Positions 46,739 to 55,325 are shown, numbered from the stretch's first letter. The stretch: DNA of 64,000 nucleotides from Agromyces aureus (GCF_001660485.1 NZ_CP013979.1:3906001-3970000), one strand, 5' to 3'. The notes: generated by a model not told the origin, from the letters alone. A program made the numbers and translations.

Positions 46739-47401
46739 TCAGCGCTCGGAGAGCGTCGCGAGCACGTCGGCCCGCACCTGGGAGAGGCGCGCCTTCAGCA
46801 GCGTCACGGATTCCGCACGCACGCGTCCGCGATGGGTGCGGAGATCGGTGCGCAGCTGCTGGCGGAACTCCGCGATCGCGAGGTCGGCCTCCTGCAGCGC
46901 GCGCTCGGACTCGATGCGGTCGGCATCCGACGAACCAGGCCCACCCGTCGCACCGGCAGCACCCGAGCCCGCGCCGCCGCCCGCCGCGCCCGCGGTGGTC
47001 GTGGTCGCGGCGCGCTTGGCCTCGCGCGCGGCGCTCGCCAGTTCGGCGCGCAGCGAGCGCATGGCGTCGTTCACTTCGGCGCGCACGCCGTCGGCCAGGC
47101 GTCGCACCGAGTCGGTGACCTCGTTCTCGATGTCGTCGAGCTCGTGCCGGCGCGACTCGAGCTCGGCACGACCGGCGTCGGTGATCTCGTAGACGGTCTT
47201 GCGCCCATCGGCCGCCTTGGTGACGAGTCCCTCTTCTTCGAGCTTCGCCAGGCGCGGGTAGATGGTGCCCGCACTCGGCGTGTACGTGCCGCCGAACTGG
47301 TCGCTCAGCGCCTGGATCAGCTCGTACCCGTGGCGCGACTGCTCGGCGAGCAGCGCCAGCAGGTAGAGCCGCAGGCTGCCGTGGGCGAAGACGGGGGTCA
47401 T
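46739..47401 (-). CDS. PadR-family transcriptional regulator
   Basis: A 220-residue regulator. Residues ~5-85 form the PadR winged helix (HGSLRLYLLALLAEQSRHGYELIQAL ... GTIYPRLAKLEEEGLV). The C-terminal half is a long helical, partly coiled-coil segment with an Ala/Gly linker. Its ATG overlaps the stop of the DUF4097 gene (ATGA), so the two are one operon transcribed from the promoter at 48388-48416. It most likely represses that promoter via CGATATATCG boxes. Confidence 0.92.
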   Translation of the reverse strand: MTPVFAHGSLRLYLLALLAEQSRHGYELIQALSDQFGGTYTPSAGTIYPRLAKLEEEGLVTKAADGRKTVYEITDAGRAELESRRHELDDIENEVTDSVRRLADGVRAEVNDAMRSLRAELASAAREAKRAATTTTAGAAGGGAGSGAAGATGGPGSSDADRIESERALQEADLAIAEFRQQLRTDLRTHRGRVRAESVTLLKARLSQVRADVLATLSER

Positions 47402-48339
47402 ACGGATGCCTCGGCGTCGCGTTCGGCGCCGACTCCGGCCCCGGCGGAGCCGCCGGCATCCGCCGTGCCGCTGTCGTCGGAGGTGCCTTCGCTCGATGCG
47501 GCGCCGGTCCAGCTCGTGCTGCCGGTGGACTCGCTCCCAGCACGCGTCATCACCGAGATCGAACCCGAGACGCTGTTCGCGGCGAGGTCGAGCCAGGTGC
47601 CCGCGAGTTCGCCCGTGATGCGCTCGAAGCCCTTGCCGAGCACGCCCTTGATGCGGGTGTCGTCGAGGAGCACGGTGCCGCCGACCGTGTTGATGCGGAA
47701 GCGGGCCCCCGCTCCGGCGTCGTAGCGAACGGTGAGCGAACCCGAGACCGTGTTGGTGTCGATCTTGCCGGGCGTGCCCTTGGCGTCGACGATCATGCTG
47801 CCCGAGACGGTGTCGGCGTCGAAGAGGTAGATCTCGCCGGTGGCGACGACATCGCCCGACACGGAGTGCGCGTCGATGGAGCCGAGGTGATTGCCGACCG
47901 AGATCTCGCCCGAGACACTCGACACGTCGAGGTCGCCCTCGTGGTTGTCGACGACGATGCTGCCGGAGACGGTGCTGATCTTCGCGTCGGTCGTGAAGCC
48001 GGCGATGAGGGCGTCGCCCGAGATCATGCCGAGCTTCAGCGCGACGTGGCGCGGCGCGAGGATCGACACGTCGGCCTTCGCGCTGCCGGCCCAGCCCTTG
48101 AAGACGTCGATGAAGTTGTCCCAGCCGAGCTGGGGGTGGTCGATCTCGACCACGTCGCCGTTGATCGAGACCTTGAGGTCCTTGCCGGTGACGCCGCTGA
48201 TCTCGATGCGGGCGCCGGGCTCGTCGTGCGCGATGACGTCGACCTTGCCGCCGATGAGGCCGACCTTGAGTCGCCGAACGAGCTCGAGGTCGATCACGCG
48301 CGATTCGCCGGGGTTGATGACCCATTGTTCGATGGTCAT
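47398..48339 (-). CDS. DUF4097-family beta-repeat protein
   Basis: A 313-residue protein with the DUF4097 parallel beta-helix-like repeats: about eight turns with a VSGS/VSGD motif (ISTVSGSIVV, VSSVSGEISV, AHSVSGDVVA, ADTVSGSMIV, NTVSGSLTV). It has no signal peptide or membrane segment, and a Ser/Gly/Ala/Thr-rich tail. ATG 48339 has AGAAGGAG upstream; the longer frame is rejected as it runs into the operator. It is paired with PadR here, as DUF4097 proteins often are with PadR or anti-sigma-like regulators. A role in sensing envelope stress is guesswork. Confidence 0.88.
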   Translation of the reverse strand: MTIEQWVINPGESRVIDLELVRRLKVGLIGGKVDVIAHDEPGARIEISGVTGKDLKVSINGDVVEIDHPQLGWDNFIDVFKGWAGSAKADVSILAPRHVALKLGMISGDALIAGFTTDAKISTVSGSIVVDNHEGDLDVSSVSGEISVGNHLGSIDAHSVSGDVVATGEIYLFDADTVSGSMIVDAKGTPGKIDTNTVSGSLTVRYDAGAGARFRINTVGGTVLLDDTRIKGVLGKGFERITGELAGTWLDLAANSVSGSISVMTRAGSESTGSTSWTGAASSEGTSDDSGTADAGGSAGAGVGAERDAEASV

Positions 48340-48387
48340 GAGGTGCTCCTTCTGTTGCGGTCGGATGCCGCGGCATCCGGAAGTCGT

Positions 48388-48429
48388 CATATCGCGATAT
48401 ATCGCGTCTCTGACAAACACGATATATCG
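48388..48429 (-). promoter_or_regulatory. DUF4097-padR promoter with two PadR boxes
   Basis: On the minus strand TTGTCA (48416-48411), a 17-bp spacer and GATATG (48393-48388) make a -35/-10 pair. The spacer is a 14-bp palindrome CGCGATATATCGCG (48393-48406), and a second CGATATATCG box (48420-48429) is centred exactly 25 bp away. This fits PadR autorepression. Confidence 0.8.
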
Positions 48430-48468
48430 CGTTGTCGCGAATTGCAAGGAGGGACGGATGCTGCGAGC

Positions 48469-48499
48469 TTGACCTTGACGTAACGTCAACCTCTAACGT
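48469..48499 (+). promoter_or_regulatory. MerR-type promoter with 19-bp spacer and dyad
   Basis: TTGACC (48469-48474) and TAACGT (48494-48499) are separated by 19 bp, and the spacer begins with the perfect dyad TTGACGT-A-ACGTCAA (48475-48489). An over-long spacer with the operator inside is the hallmark of MerR/TipA promoters. It sits upstream of the MerR gene, so it is autoregulated. Confidence 0.85.
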
Positions 48500-48553
48500 G
48501 GCATCCGTTGGGCGAAGAGCCTGACGGCCACCGACGAAGAGAAGGGAACCGCC

Positions 48554-49312
48554 GTGGACTGGTCGATCCAGGAGATCGCGAAGCTCGCCGGAACCACGAG
48601 CCGCACGCTGCGTCACTACGACGACATCGGACTGCTCGCCCCGGCCCGCATCGGCTCGAACGGCTACCGGTACTACGACGCCGAGGCGCTCGTGCGACTG
48701 CAGCGCATCATGCTGCTGCGCGACCTGGGCCTCGGACTCCCGGCGGTGGCCGACGTGCTCGAGCGCGAGGACCGCGCTCCGCACGCCCTGCGGAGCCATC
48801 TCGAATGGCTGCGCAAGGAGGAACAGCGGCTGGCACGGCAGATCGTGTCGGTCGAACGGACGATCGACGCATTGGAAGGAGGTGAACGACTCATGGCAGA
48901 GCAGATGTTCGACGGGTTCGACCACACCGAGTACAAGGAGGAGGTCGAGCAGCGTTGGGGCGCCGACGCGTACGCGAAGAGCGACGCGTGGTGGCGTTCG
49001 ATGAGCGCCGACGAGAAGCGGGCCTGGCAGCAGCGCCTCGCGAGCCTCAACGCCGACTGGATCGCCGCGCACGCGCGCGGCATCGACCCGGCCGGTGATG
49101 AAGGGCAGGCGCTCGCGCAGCGCCAGTTCGAGTGGCTGCGCGGCATTCCCGGCACGCCGGGCGGCGGCGCAGCGGGCCCGAGCAGGGAGTACTTCCTCGG
49201 CCTCGCCGAGATGTACGTGGCAGACGAGCGCTTCGGCGCGAACTACGGCGGCCTCGACGGCGCCCGCTTCGTGCGGGACGCGATGACCGCGTACGCGGAG
49301 CGCGAGCTGTAG
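48554..49312 (+). CDS. MerR-family regulator with TipAS domain
   Basis: A 252-residue TipA-like activator. Residues 1-70 are the MerR HTH and wing (WSIQEIAKLAGTTSRTLRHYDDIGLLAPARIGSNGYRYYD), then a dimerisation coiled coil. Residues ~118-250 are a TipAS ligand domain (YKEEVEQRWGADAYAKSDAWWRSMSADEKRAW, YFLGLAEMYVADERFGANYGG). TipAS domains trap thiopeptide-like or other amphipathic drugs, so it probably activates itself in response to an antibiotic. GTG 48554 has AAGGGAA upstream; an in-frame ATG near residue 115 could give a free TipAS form as in Streptomyces. Confidence 0.92.
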   Translation: MDWSIQEIAKLAGTTSRTLRHYDDIGLLAPARIGSNGYRYYDAEALVRLQRIMLLRDLGLGLPAVADVLEREDRAPHALRSHLEWLRKEEQRLARQIVSVERTIDALEGGERLMAEQMFDGFDHTEYKEEVEQRWGADAYAKSDAWWRSMSADEKRAWQQRLASLNADWIAAHARGIDPAGDEGQALAQRQFEWLRGIPGTPGGGAAGPSREYFLGLAEMYVADERFGANYGGLDGARFVRDAMTAYAEREL

Positions 49313-49351
49313 CAGTCGAGCGTCGTCGGTGGGCCGTGATTGGGTGAGGGC

Positions 49352-49873
49352 ATGACGGATGTCGCGCTCGTGCCCTGGTCCGCCGACGACCTCGACCTGC
49401 TTCGCCGCGCCAACACGCCCGAACTCATGGACCAGATGGGCGGCCCCGAGACCGACGAACAGGTCATCGCGCGCCATGCCCGATACCTGCGCCTCCAGGC
49501 CGAGGGCACCGCGCACCAGTTCCGCATCATGATCCCCGGCCACCCCGAGGGCGTCGGCATGGTCGGCTACTGGAACCACGAGCACGCAGGCGCGCCCGCG
49601 TTCGAGTCGGGGTGGTCGGTCGAGGCCGAGTACCGCGGGCTGGGCATCGCACCGGCGGCCGTGGCCGTCATGCTCGAGGTCGCGCGCGCCTCGGGCGAGG
49701 TGCTTCCGGTGCACGCGTACCCCCGCGTCGACAACGCCGCCTCGAACGCCGTCTGCCGCAAGGCCGGGTTCACCCTGCTCGGCCCGCTGGAGTTCGAGGT
49801 CAAGCCCGGCATCGTGCTGCACACGAACGACTGGGTGCACGACCTGGCCCCGAACCCGTCGACCACGACGTAA
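49352..49873 (+). CDS. GNAT-family N-acetyltransferase
   Basis: A 173-residue acetyltransferase of the RimJ/RimL-like type. The acetyl-CoA region is FESGWSVEAEYRGLGIAPAAVAVMLEVAR, with the pattern slightly changed from Q/RxxGxG/A. It is followed by HAYPRVDNAASNAVCRKAGFTLLGP (N-x-x-S-x-x-V-x-x-K-x-G-F), diagnostic of the fold. The substrate is unknown. ATG 49352 is preferred over TTG 49340. The TAA stop doubles as part of a candidate -10 box for crcB. Confidence 0.87.
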   Translation: MTDVALVPWSADDLDLLRRANTPELMDQMGGPETDEQVIARHARYLRLQAEGTAHQFRIMIPGHPEGVGMVGYWNHEHAGAPAFESGWSVEAEYRGLGIAPAAVAVMLEVARASGEVLPVHAYPRVDNAASNAVCRKAGFTLLGPLEFEVKPGIVLHTNDWVHDLAPNPSTTT

Positions 49874-49876
49874 TCT
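49871..49876 (+). promoter_or_regulatory. Putative -10 of leaderless crcB, overlapping a stop codon
   Basis: TAATCT ends 6 nt before the GTG start of crcB, and its first three bases are the TAA stop codon of the acetyltransferase gene. No ribosome-binding site precedes the GTG. Confidence 0.5.
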
Positions 49877-49882
49877 CGACGC

Positions 49883-50302
49883 GTGCGCTCGTATCTCGCC
49901 GTCCTCGTCGGCGGACTCCTCGGCACCGCCCTCCGCCTGGCGTGCGACCTCGCGCTGCCGCACGGCGACGACGAGTTCCCGTTCAGCACCCTCGCCGTGA
50001 ACCTCGTGGGCGCGTTCCTGCTCGGCTGGCTCGTCGGCGGCCTCTGGACCAGGCCGTCGACCCCGAACTGGGTGAAGGCCGGCATCGGCTCCGGCGTGAT
50101 CGGGTCGTTCACCACCATGTCGGCCGTCCTGGCCGCGGTCGTGCTGCTGACGGGTGCCGGCGAGGCCTGGCTCGCGATCCTCTACCTGGCCGTCTCCGCC
50201 GTCGGGGGCCTCGGGCTCGCGGCGGTCGGACTCCGCATCGGATCCGGCATCGCGCATCGGCCGATGCCGACCACCGTCACGGATGCCGGTCAGACCCTGT
50301 GA
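49883..50302 (+). CDS. crcB: Fluoride channel subunit CrcB/Fluc, copy 1
   Basis: A 139-residue four-helix Fluc protein that exports fluoride. Motifs: GGLLGTALRLACD, FSTLAVNLVGAFLLGWLVG with the conserved Asn, and GSGVIGSFTTMSAV in TM3 with the phenylalanine and hydroxyl residues of the pore. It is GTG-started, preceded by a TAATCT box and no Shine-Dalgarno. Its stop overlaps the GTG of the second copy (GTGA), so the two subunits are co-translated and probably form a heterodimer, as in other Gram-positives. Confidence 0.93.
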   Translation: MRSYLAVLVGGLLGTALRLACDLALPHGDDEFPFSTLAVNLVGAFLLGWLVGGLWTRPSTPNWVKAGIGSGVIGSFTTMSAVLAAVVLLTGAGEAWLAILYLAVSAVGGLGLAAVGLRIGSGIAHRPMPTTVTDAGQTL

Positions 50303-50679
50303 CCGGGCAGCTCACGCCTCTCGTGGTGGCCGCCGTGCTCGTGGCGGGCTCGGTCGGCGCCGTCATCCGCTTCGCGCTCTCACGCGCCCTGCCCGTTCGG
50401 CCGGGGCACCTGCCCCGCGGCATCCTCATCGTGAACGTCGTCGGGTCCGGTCTCGCCGGTGCGTTCTTCGGGCTCGCCGAACGTGCGGCGATCGACGGCG
50501 ACCTGCGGCTCGTGCTCGTCACCGGCTTCTGCGGCGGCCTCACCACGTTCAGCACCTGGAGCGTCGAGACCATCGAGCTGCTCGACGGCGGCCGGTGGCG
50601 AGCAGCGATCCTCAACGTGCTGGTCACGCTCGCCCTCGGCATCGCGGCGGCCGCCGGCGCGTACCTGCTGCTGCGGTGA
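50299..50679 (+). CDS. crcB: Fluoride channel subunit CrcB/Fluc, copy 2
   Basis: A 126-residue Fluc partner with GSVGAVIRFALSRAL, RGILIVNVVGSGLAGAFFG and VTGFCGGLTTFSTWSVETIELL, the last being the classical GFCGGxTTFSTF-like TM3 motif. It is more canonical than the first copy in the TM3 region. The C-terminal helix is short. The overlap with copy 1 argues for a dual-topology heterodimer. No fluoride riboswitch is visible upstream of the pair. Confidence 0.93.
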   Translation: MTGQLTPLVVAAVLVAGSVGAVIRFALSRALPVRPGHLPRGILIVNVVGSGLAGAFFGLAERAAIDGDLRLVLVTGFCGGLTTFSTWSVETIELLDGGRWRAAILNVLVTLALGIAAAAGAYLLLR

Positions 50680-50745
50680 GGCGCTGCCCGGCCGCCGCCC
50701 GGCCGCGGGATCTCGCCGATCTCCGGCCACGCGGCATCCGTCGAC

Positions 50746-50773
50746 TTGACATGGTCGGTGGCGGGTGTAGTCT
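50746..50773 (+). promoter_or_regulatory. Strong promoter of the KimA-like transporter gene
   Basis: A perfect -35 TTGACA (50746-50751), a 16-bp spacer and -10 TAGTCT (50768-50773) with a TG just upstream. Transcription should start near 50780, two bases before the GTG start codon, so the message is leaderless or nearly so. Confidence 0.75.
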
Positions 50774-50781
50774 CATCCGCC

Positions 50782-52893
50782 GTGACAAATGAGGCGGATT
50801 CACCGCCACCAGAACTGAAATCGCCGAAGCACTGGATCATCGGCGACCCGCTGCCGACCGAGAAGCTCGAGGGGCAGCTCCTTCCGAAGCACCTGGCGCT
50901 CCCGATCTTCGCGAGCGACCCCCTGAGCTCCGTGGCGTACGCGCCGCAGGAACTGCTCATGATCCTCACGGTCGGCGGTCTCGCCTTCCTGAGCTTCGCG
51001 CCGTGGGTCGCCGTGGCGGTCGTCGTGCTGCTCGTGACGGTGGTCGCGTCGTACCGCCAGCTGATCCGCGCGTACCCGTCGGGCGGCGGCGACTACGAGG
51101 TCGCGCACAAGAACCTCGGCGAGAAGGCCGGCCTCGTGGTCGCCTCCGCGCTGCTCGTCGACTACGTCATGACCGTCGTGGTGTCGGTCGCGTCGGGCGT
51201 CGACAACATCATCTCGGCGATCCCCGAGCTCGACCCGTTCCGCGTCGAACTCGCCGTGGTCTTCGTCATCATCCTGGCCGCCGTGAACCTGCGCGGCGTG
51301 AGCGAGTCGTCGAAGGCGTTCGCCGTGCCGACCTACCTCTTCATCGGCAGCGTCTTCGTGATGATCGTGGTCGGCCTGACGCGCACGGTCATGGGCGATC
51401 CGCCCGTGGCCGATTCGGCGCAGTTCCAGGTCGACGCCGAATCGCTCACGCAGGCGGGCATCATCCTGCTGCTGCTGCGCTCCTTCGCGAGCGGATGCTC
51501 CGCCCTCACGGGCGTGGAGGCCATCGCGAACGGCGTGCCCGCGTTCCGCCGCCCCAAGGTGCGCAACGCGCAGCGCACGCTCGTGCTCATGGGCGGCATC
51601 GCGATCATCCTGTTCGCCGGACTCACGGCGCTCGCGCTCATCTCGCAGGTGCACTACGCCGAGGATCCATGCCACCTCATCGGCTGGGCCGAGTGCGCGA
51701 CCGAACCCCAGCAGAGCCTCATGGCGCAGGTCGCCGCCGCGACGTTCGGCGACTCGACCGTGTTCTTCTACCTGATCCAGGCGACCACGGCGCTCGTGCT
51801 GCTCCTCGCGGCCAACACGGCGTTCAACGGATTCCCGCTGCTCGGCTCGGTGCTCGCGCGCGACGGCTACGCCCCCAAGTCTCTCTCGACGCGCGGCGAC
51901 CGGCTCATCTACTCGAACGGCGTGCTCATTCTCGCGCTCGCGGCATCCGTGATCCTGGTGGTGTTCCAGGCGAACCTGACCGTGCTGATCCAGCTGTACA
52001 TCATCGGCGTGTTCGTGTCGTTCACGCTCGGGCAGACCGGCATGGTGCGGCACTGGCTGCGCGAGCTCTCGAAGCACCGGCACCCCGCCGCGAAGTCCTC
52101 GGCGCAGCGCCGCGCCCCCGACGACGAACGCGCCCTGTCGAGGTCGGCGATGCTGCGCGCGCTCGTGATCAACTCGATCGGCGCGGGCATGACCGCGGTC
52201 GTGCTCATCGTCGTGACCGTCACGAAGTTCACGCACGGCGCCTGGATCGTCTTCGTCATGATGCCGATCCTGTTCACGCTCATGGTGGGTGTGAACCGCT
52301 ACTACCGCGACGTCGAACGCGAGATCGAGCCCGACCCGATCACCACGTTCGGCGCGACCGGCGACCACGCGATCGTGCTCGTGGGGCGCATGCAGAAGCC
52401 CGTGCTCAAGGCCCTCGACTACGCCATCGCGGCGCGCCACGACTCCCTCGAGGCGGTGCACGTCTCGCTCGACGAGGACGCGACGAAGCAGCTGAAGAAG
52501 GACTGGGTGAAGCAGAACGTGCACGTGAAACTGCGCATCCTGTCGTCGCCGTACCGCGACCTCAGCTACCCGCTGATCCAGTACATCAAGCAGCGCCGCG
52601 CCGAGCACGGCTCCGAGGTCGTGACGGTCTACCTGCCGCAGTTCATCGTGGGCCACTGGTGGGAGGGCGTCCTCCACAACCACAAGGCTCGCCGCATCAG
52701 CCAGAAGCTGCTGCTCGTGCACGGCGTCACCGTGACCCTCGTGCCGTGGCTGCTCGACTCGTCGGACCTCATCTACGGTCGCCGCTCGCGCCCCCTGCCC
52801 GGCCAGGACCGCCGAGGCGAGCCCGTGCGCCCGCCGCGCCGATCGACCGTCGACAGCACCGGCCCCACGGGCAAGCCGCAGCAGAAGCCCTAG
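50782..52893 (+). CDS. KimA-like APC-superfamily potassium transporter
   Basis: A 703-residue transporter. The N-terminal GDPLPTEKLEGQLLPKHLALPIFASDPLSSVAYAP motif resembles the KimA/YdaO K+/H+ symporter family. It is followed by about twelve transmembrane helices (residues ~45-510) and a soluble USP-like domain (~530-690) that in B. subtilis KimA binds regulatory c-di-AMP. An amino-acid permease function is the main alternative. GTG 50782 is chosen because of the strong promoter just upstream. The frame further upstream lies inside the promoter. C-terminal ~25 residues are Arg/Pro-rich. Confidence 0.88.
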   Translation: MTNEADSPPPELKSPKHWIIGDPLPTEKLEGQLLPKHLALPIFASDPLSSVAYAPQELLMILTVGGLAFLSFAPWVAVAVVVLLVTVVASYRQLIRAYPSGGGDYEVAHKNLGEKAGLVVASALLVDYVMTVVVSVASGVDNIISAIPELDPFRVELAVVFVIILAAVNLRGVSESSKAFAVPTYLFIGSVFVMIVVGLTRTVMGDPPVADSAQFQVDAESLTQAGIILLLLRSFASGCSALTGVEAIANGVPAFRRPKVRNAQRTLVLMGGIAIILFAGLTALALISQVHYAEDPCHLIGWAECATEPQQSLMAQVAAATFGDSTVFFYLIQATTALVLLLAANTAFNGFPLLGSVLARDGYAPKSLSTRGDRLIYSNGVLILALAASVILVVFQANLTVLIQLYIIGVFVSFTLGQTGMVRHWLRELSKHRHPAAKSSAQRRAPDDERALSRSAMLRALVINSIGAGMTAVVLIVVTVTKFTHGAWIVFVMMPILFTLMVGVNRYYRDVEREIEPDPITTFGATGDHAIVLVGRMQKPVLKALDYAIAARHDSLEAVHVSLDEDATKQLKKDWVKQNVHVKLRILSSPYRDLSYPLIQYIKQRRAEHGSEVVTVYLPQFIVGHWWEGVLHNHKARRISQKLLLVHGVTVTLVPWLLDSSDLIYGRRSRPLPGQDRRGEPVRPPRRSTVDSTGPTGKPQQKP

Positions 52894-52900
52894 GGCTCGG

Positions 52901-54085
52901 CTAGAGCATCGCCATGATCTGGCGCGCGATCATGCGCCCGGCGCGACTCGCGCCGACGGTCGACGCCTGCGGGCCGTATCCGGCGAGGAAGATCCGCGGG
53001 TCGTTCCACGAGGCGCCCTGACCGACGCTGATGCCGCCGGCCTTCTCGCGGAGCTTCAGCGGCGAGAGGTGCCGCAGCTCGGGCCGGAACCCCGTGGCCC
53101 AGATGATCGCGTCGGCGCGCACCTCGCTCGCGGGGTGGTCGTCGTCGCCCTCCCAGACGACCCGGTCGGCGTCGATGCGGTCGAACATGGGGCGTGCGAC
53201 GAGCAGGCCACGCTCGATGCCCGCGGCGATGCGGCGGTTCTTCGGCACGCCGGTGCCGCTCACGATCGACGGCAGTGCGCGTCCGGACCGGGCCGCTTCG
53301 TCTTGCTTGGCGACCGCGGCGGAGGCCCCCTCGAGGTCGAGCTCCTGGCGATCGAGCCAGTCGATCGGGCGGCGCGAGACCCACGTGAGCTCGGCGGCGA
53401 TGCCCTCGAGCTCGAGCATGAAGCCGATCGCCGAGGTGCCCCCGCCCACCACGACGACGTGCTGGTCGCGGAAGGCCTCGGCGTCGGCGAAGTCGGAGGT
53501 GTGCAGGTGTCGGCCCTGGAAGGCGGTCATGCCGGGGTAGTAGGGCACGAACGGCGAGCCCCAGGTGCCCGTGGCGTTCACGAGGAACTGGACCGCGAGC
53601 TCGTGCCGCGGCGCGGCCTGCTCGGGCGGTTCCTGGAACGACTTGCGCATGCGTCCGAAGAATCCGCGCGCGCGCTGCTCGTCGAGCGGCTGCGGGCTGA
53701 GGTCGTCGTAGCGCACGACGAGGTCGACACCCTCGTTCGTGACCGAGCGCACGTCCATCGGGCGACGCACCTTGAGGTCGAAGTGCTCCTCGAACCGGCC
53801 GTAGTAGTCGGCCACGACCTCGCGCGCCGGCAGCGTGCGATCAGCGGTGTCGAAGCTCAGCCCGAGCTCGGCCATTCCGGGCAGGTCGTTGACGCGATGC
53901 GCCGTGCCGAGGCGGAGCGACGACCACCGGTGCTGCCAGGCACCGCCCGCGCCCGGAGCCCGATCGAGCATCACGAAGTCCTCGCCGGCGACCAGCTGGA
54001 AGCGGCGCAGGTAGTACGCGACCGAGAGGCCTGCCTGCCCTGCGCCGATCACCGCGATCTTCACGCGTTCAGGGCTCGACGTCAC
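52901..54085 (-). CDS. FAD-dependent NAD(P)-binding oxidoreductase (flavin monooxygenase-like)
   Basis: A 394-residue flavoprotein. The N-terminal FAD motif is IAVIGAGQAGLSVAYYL; the second nucleotide-binding motif VVVVGGGTSAIGFMLEL begins near residue 190; the motif ATGFRPELRHLSP lies near the C-terminus. This is the layout of single-component flavin monooxygenases and related disulfide reductases; the substrate is unknown. The start is uncertain: GTG 54085 (VTSSPERVK) has GGAGG too close, GTG 54064 begins right at the FAD strand, and ATG 54151 adds an unlikely extension. It converges with the KimA-like gene 7 bp away. Confidence 0.85.
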   Translation of the reverse strand: MTSSPERVKIAVIGAGQAGLSVAYYLRRFQLVAGEDFVMLDRAPGAGGAWQHRWSSLRLGTAHRVNDLPGMAELGLSFDTADRTLPAREVVADYYGRFEEHFDLKVRRPMDVRSVTNEGVDLVVRYDDLSPQPLDEQRARGFFGRMRKSFQEPPEQAAPRHELAVQFLVNATGTWGSPFVPYYPGMTAFQGRHLHTSDFADAEAFRDQHVVVVGGGTSAIGFMLELEGIAAELTWVSRRPIDWLDRQELDLEGASAAVAKQDEAARSGRALPSIVSGTGVPKNRRIAAGIERGLLVARPMFDRIDADRVVWEGDDDHPASEVRADAIIWATGFRPELRHLSPLKLREKAGGISVGQGASWNDPRIFLAGYGPQASTVGASRAGRMIARQIMAML

Positions 54086-54268
54086 GCCTCCATCGAACCA
54101 TGCCCAGCTGTGCGCGCGCCCAACTCCGAGTGCACTTCGGCCGCTGTGCATGGCAACGTCTGAGTGCCTGACGGCGGTGCTAAACTGACGGCCGGACGAA
54201 ATTCATATAAACCAGAAGCGCCGGGTGAAGAGCATTCCACCTGGCCAGACGTCGTAAGGGGGTCACGC

Positions 54269-54484
54269 ATGGGGCGCGGCCGTCAGAAAGCCAAGCACAC
54301 CAAGGTCGCTCGGGAGCTGAAGTACTTCAGCCCGAACACCGACTACAACGCGCTTGAGCGCGAACTCACGAGTAGTTCGCATGACGAATATTCCGAAGAA
54401 GCTGCGAAGTGGGCGGAGTACGCTGCCGACGACGACGACGACAGCTACGCGACCGACGACGAACAGCACGAGCAACGCGCGTAG
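54269..54484 (+). CDS. DUF3073 family protein
   Basis: A 71-residue small protein: basic N-terminus MGRGRQKAKHTKVARELKYFSP, then DYNALERELTSS and a very acidic tail (DDDDDSYATDDEQHEQ). It matches the DUF3073 family found only in actinobacteria, commonly beside purM. ATG 54269 has AAGGGGG at 54256-54262. The charge segregation suggests a nucleic-acid or ribosome-associated role, but the function is unknown. Confidence 0.92.
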   Translation: MGRGRQKAKHTKVARELKYFSPNTDYNALERELTSSSHDEYSEEAAKWAEYAADDDDDSYATDDEQHEQRA

Positions 54485-54489
54485 CCTGC

Positions 54490-55308
54490 TCAGCTGTACT
54501 TGTGCGTTTCCGCGAGTTCTGCGCGCCATGAGGCCGCCTGCTCGACGAACGACTCCAGTTCGGCGCGCGTCGAACCCCGAGTGATCGCTCGCAGCACGAC
54601 CTCGTCGAGCGGGTCGCTCGCACGCGCGTACGCCGCGAGACCGGCCGCGTCGTCGATCGTGGACTCGATCGCCCGGAACCCGAGCCGGTCGAAGTTGGCC
54701 GAGTAGGCCGGGAACGCGTCGTACTTCGTGGACTCCTCGACGAGCATCGGCCTGGCCGCCTCGTCGACGATCGTGCGCACGTAGAGCACGCCGCGGGTCG
54801 GGCGACCGTTCGCGTCGGCGGCGAGCTCGCGCATCGCGGTGGACGCGGCATCCGGAGTCAGCCAGTTGAGCAGCACGCCGTCGGCTTCCTCGGCCGCGAG
54901 GCGGCGCATCCGCGGTCCGAGCGCGCCGACCACGATCGACGCATCGGTCCGCTCGCGCAGCTCGGCGATCGCATCGCGCACGGCGCCGAGCGGCCGCGGT
55001 GCACGGCCAGAGCCGATGCCGAGCGACGTACGCCCGACGGGCAGGCCGTCGACGTCGAGCGATGCGGCGGGACGACGGTCGACGGGGATCACGCCGGTCG
55101 CCAGGCGCAGGTTCGAGGTGACGGATGCCGCGACGCGGAGTCCGTCGAGCGAGTCGCCGCCCGGCACGTCGTTGAGCCAGAGCGCGTCGAAGCCGAGGCG
55201 CTCGATGCGCGGGGCGAGCGCGAGCAGCGTCTCGGGCGAGGTCGTGCCCATCAGGCCGATCGAGACGGCCTGTGCGGTGTGCGGTGCCGGTGCGTTCGTC
55301 TGCGACAT
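54490..55308 (-). CDS. LLM-class flavin-dependent oxidoreductase
   Basis: A 272-residue luciferase-like (F420 or FMN) oxidoreductase with the N-terminal VSIGLMGTTSPETLLALAPRIERLGFDALWLND and TSNLRLATGVIPVDRR, then GLPVGRTSLGIGSGRA. It is shorter than typical ~330-residue members and lacks part of the insertion loops. It sits between purM and the DUF3073 gene, which are usually neighbours, so it may be an insertion. It is 17 bp from purM on the same strand. The substrate is unknown. Confidence 0.85.
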   Translation of the reverse strand: MSQTNAPAPHTAQAVSIGLMGTTSPETLLALAPRIERLGFDALWLNDVPGGDSLDGLRVAASVTSNLRLATGVIPVDRRPAASLDVDGLPVGRTSLGIGSGRAPRPLGAVRDAIAELRERTDASIVVGALGPRMRRLAAEEADGVLLNWLTPDAASTAMRELAADANGRPTRGVLYVRTIVDEAARPMLVEESTKYDAFPAYSANFDRLGFRAIESTIDDAAGLAAYARASDPLDEVVLRAITRGSTRAELESFVEQAASWRAELAETHKYS

Positions 55309-55325
55309 GCGTCGAACCCCGGAGG

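Noticed and set aside
49700..49883. Fluoride riboswitch before the crcB pair
   Set aside because: The crcB GTG lies 9 bp after the previous stop, with coding sequence upstream and a leaderless-type promoter, leaving no room for an aptamer.
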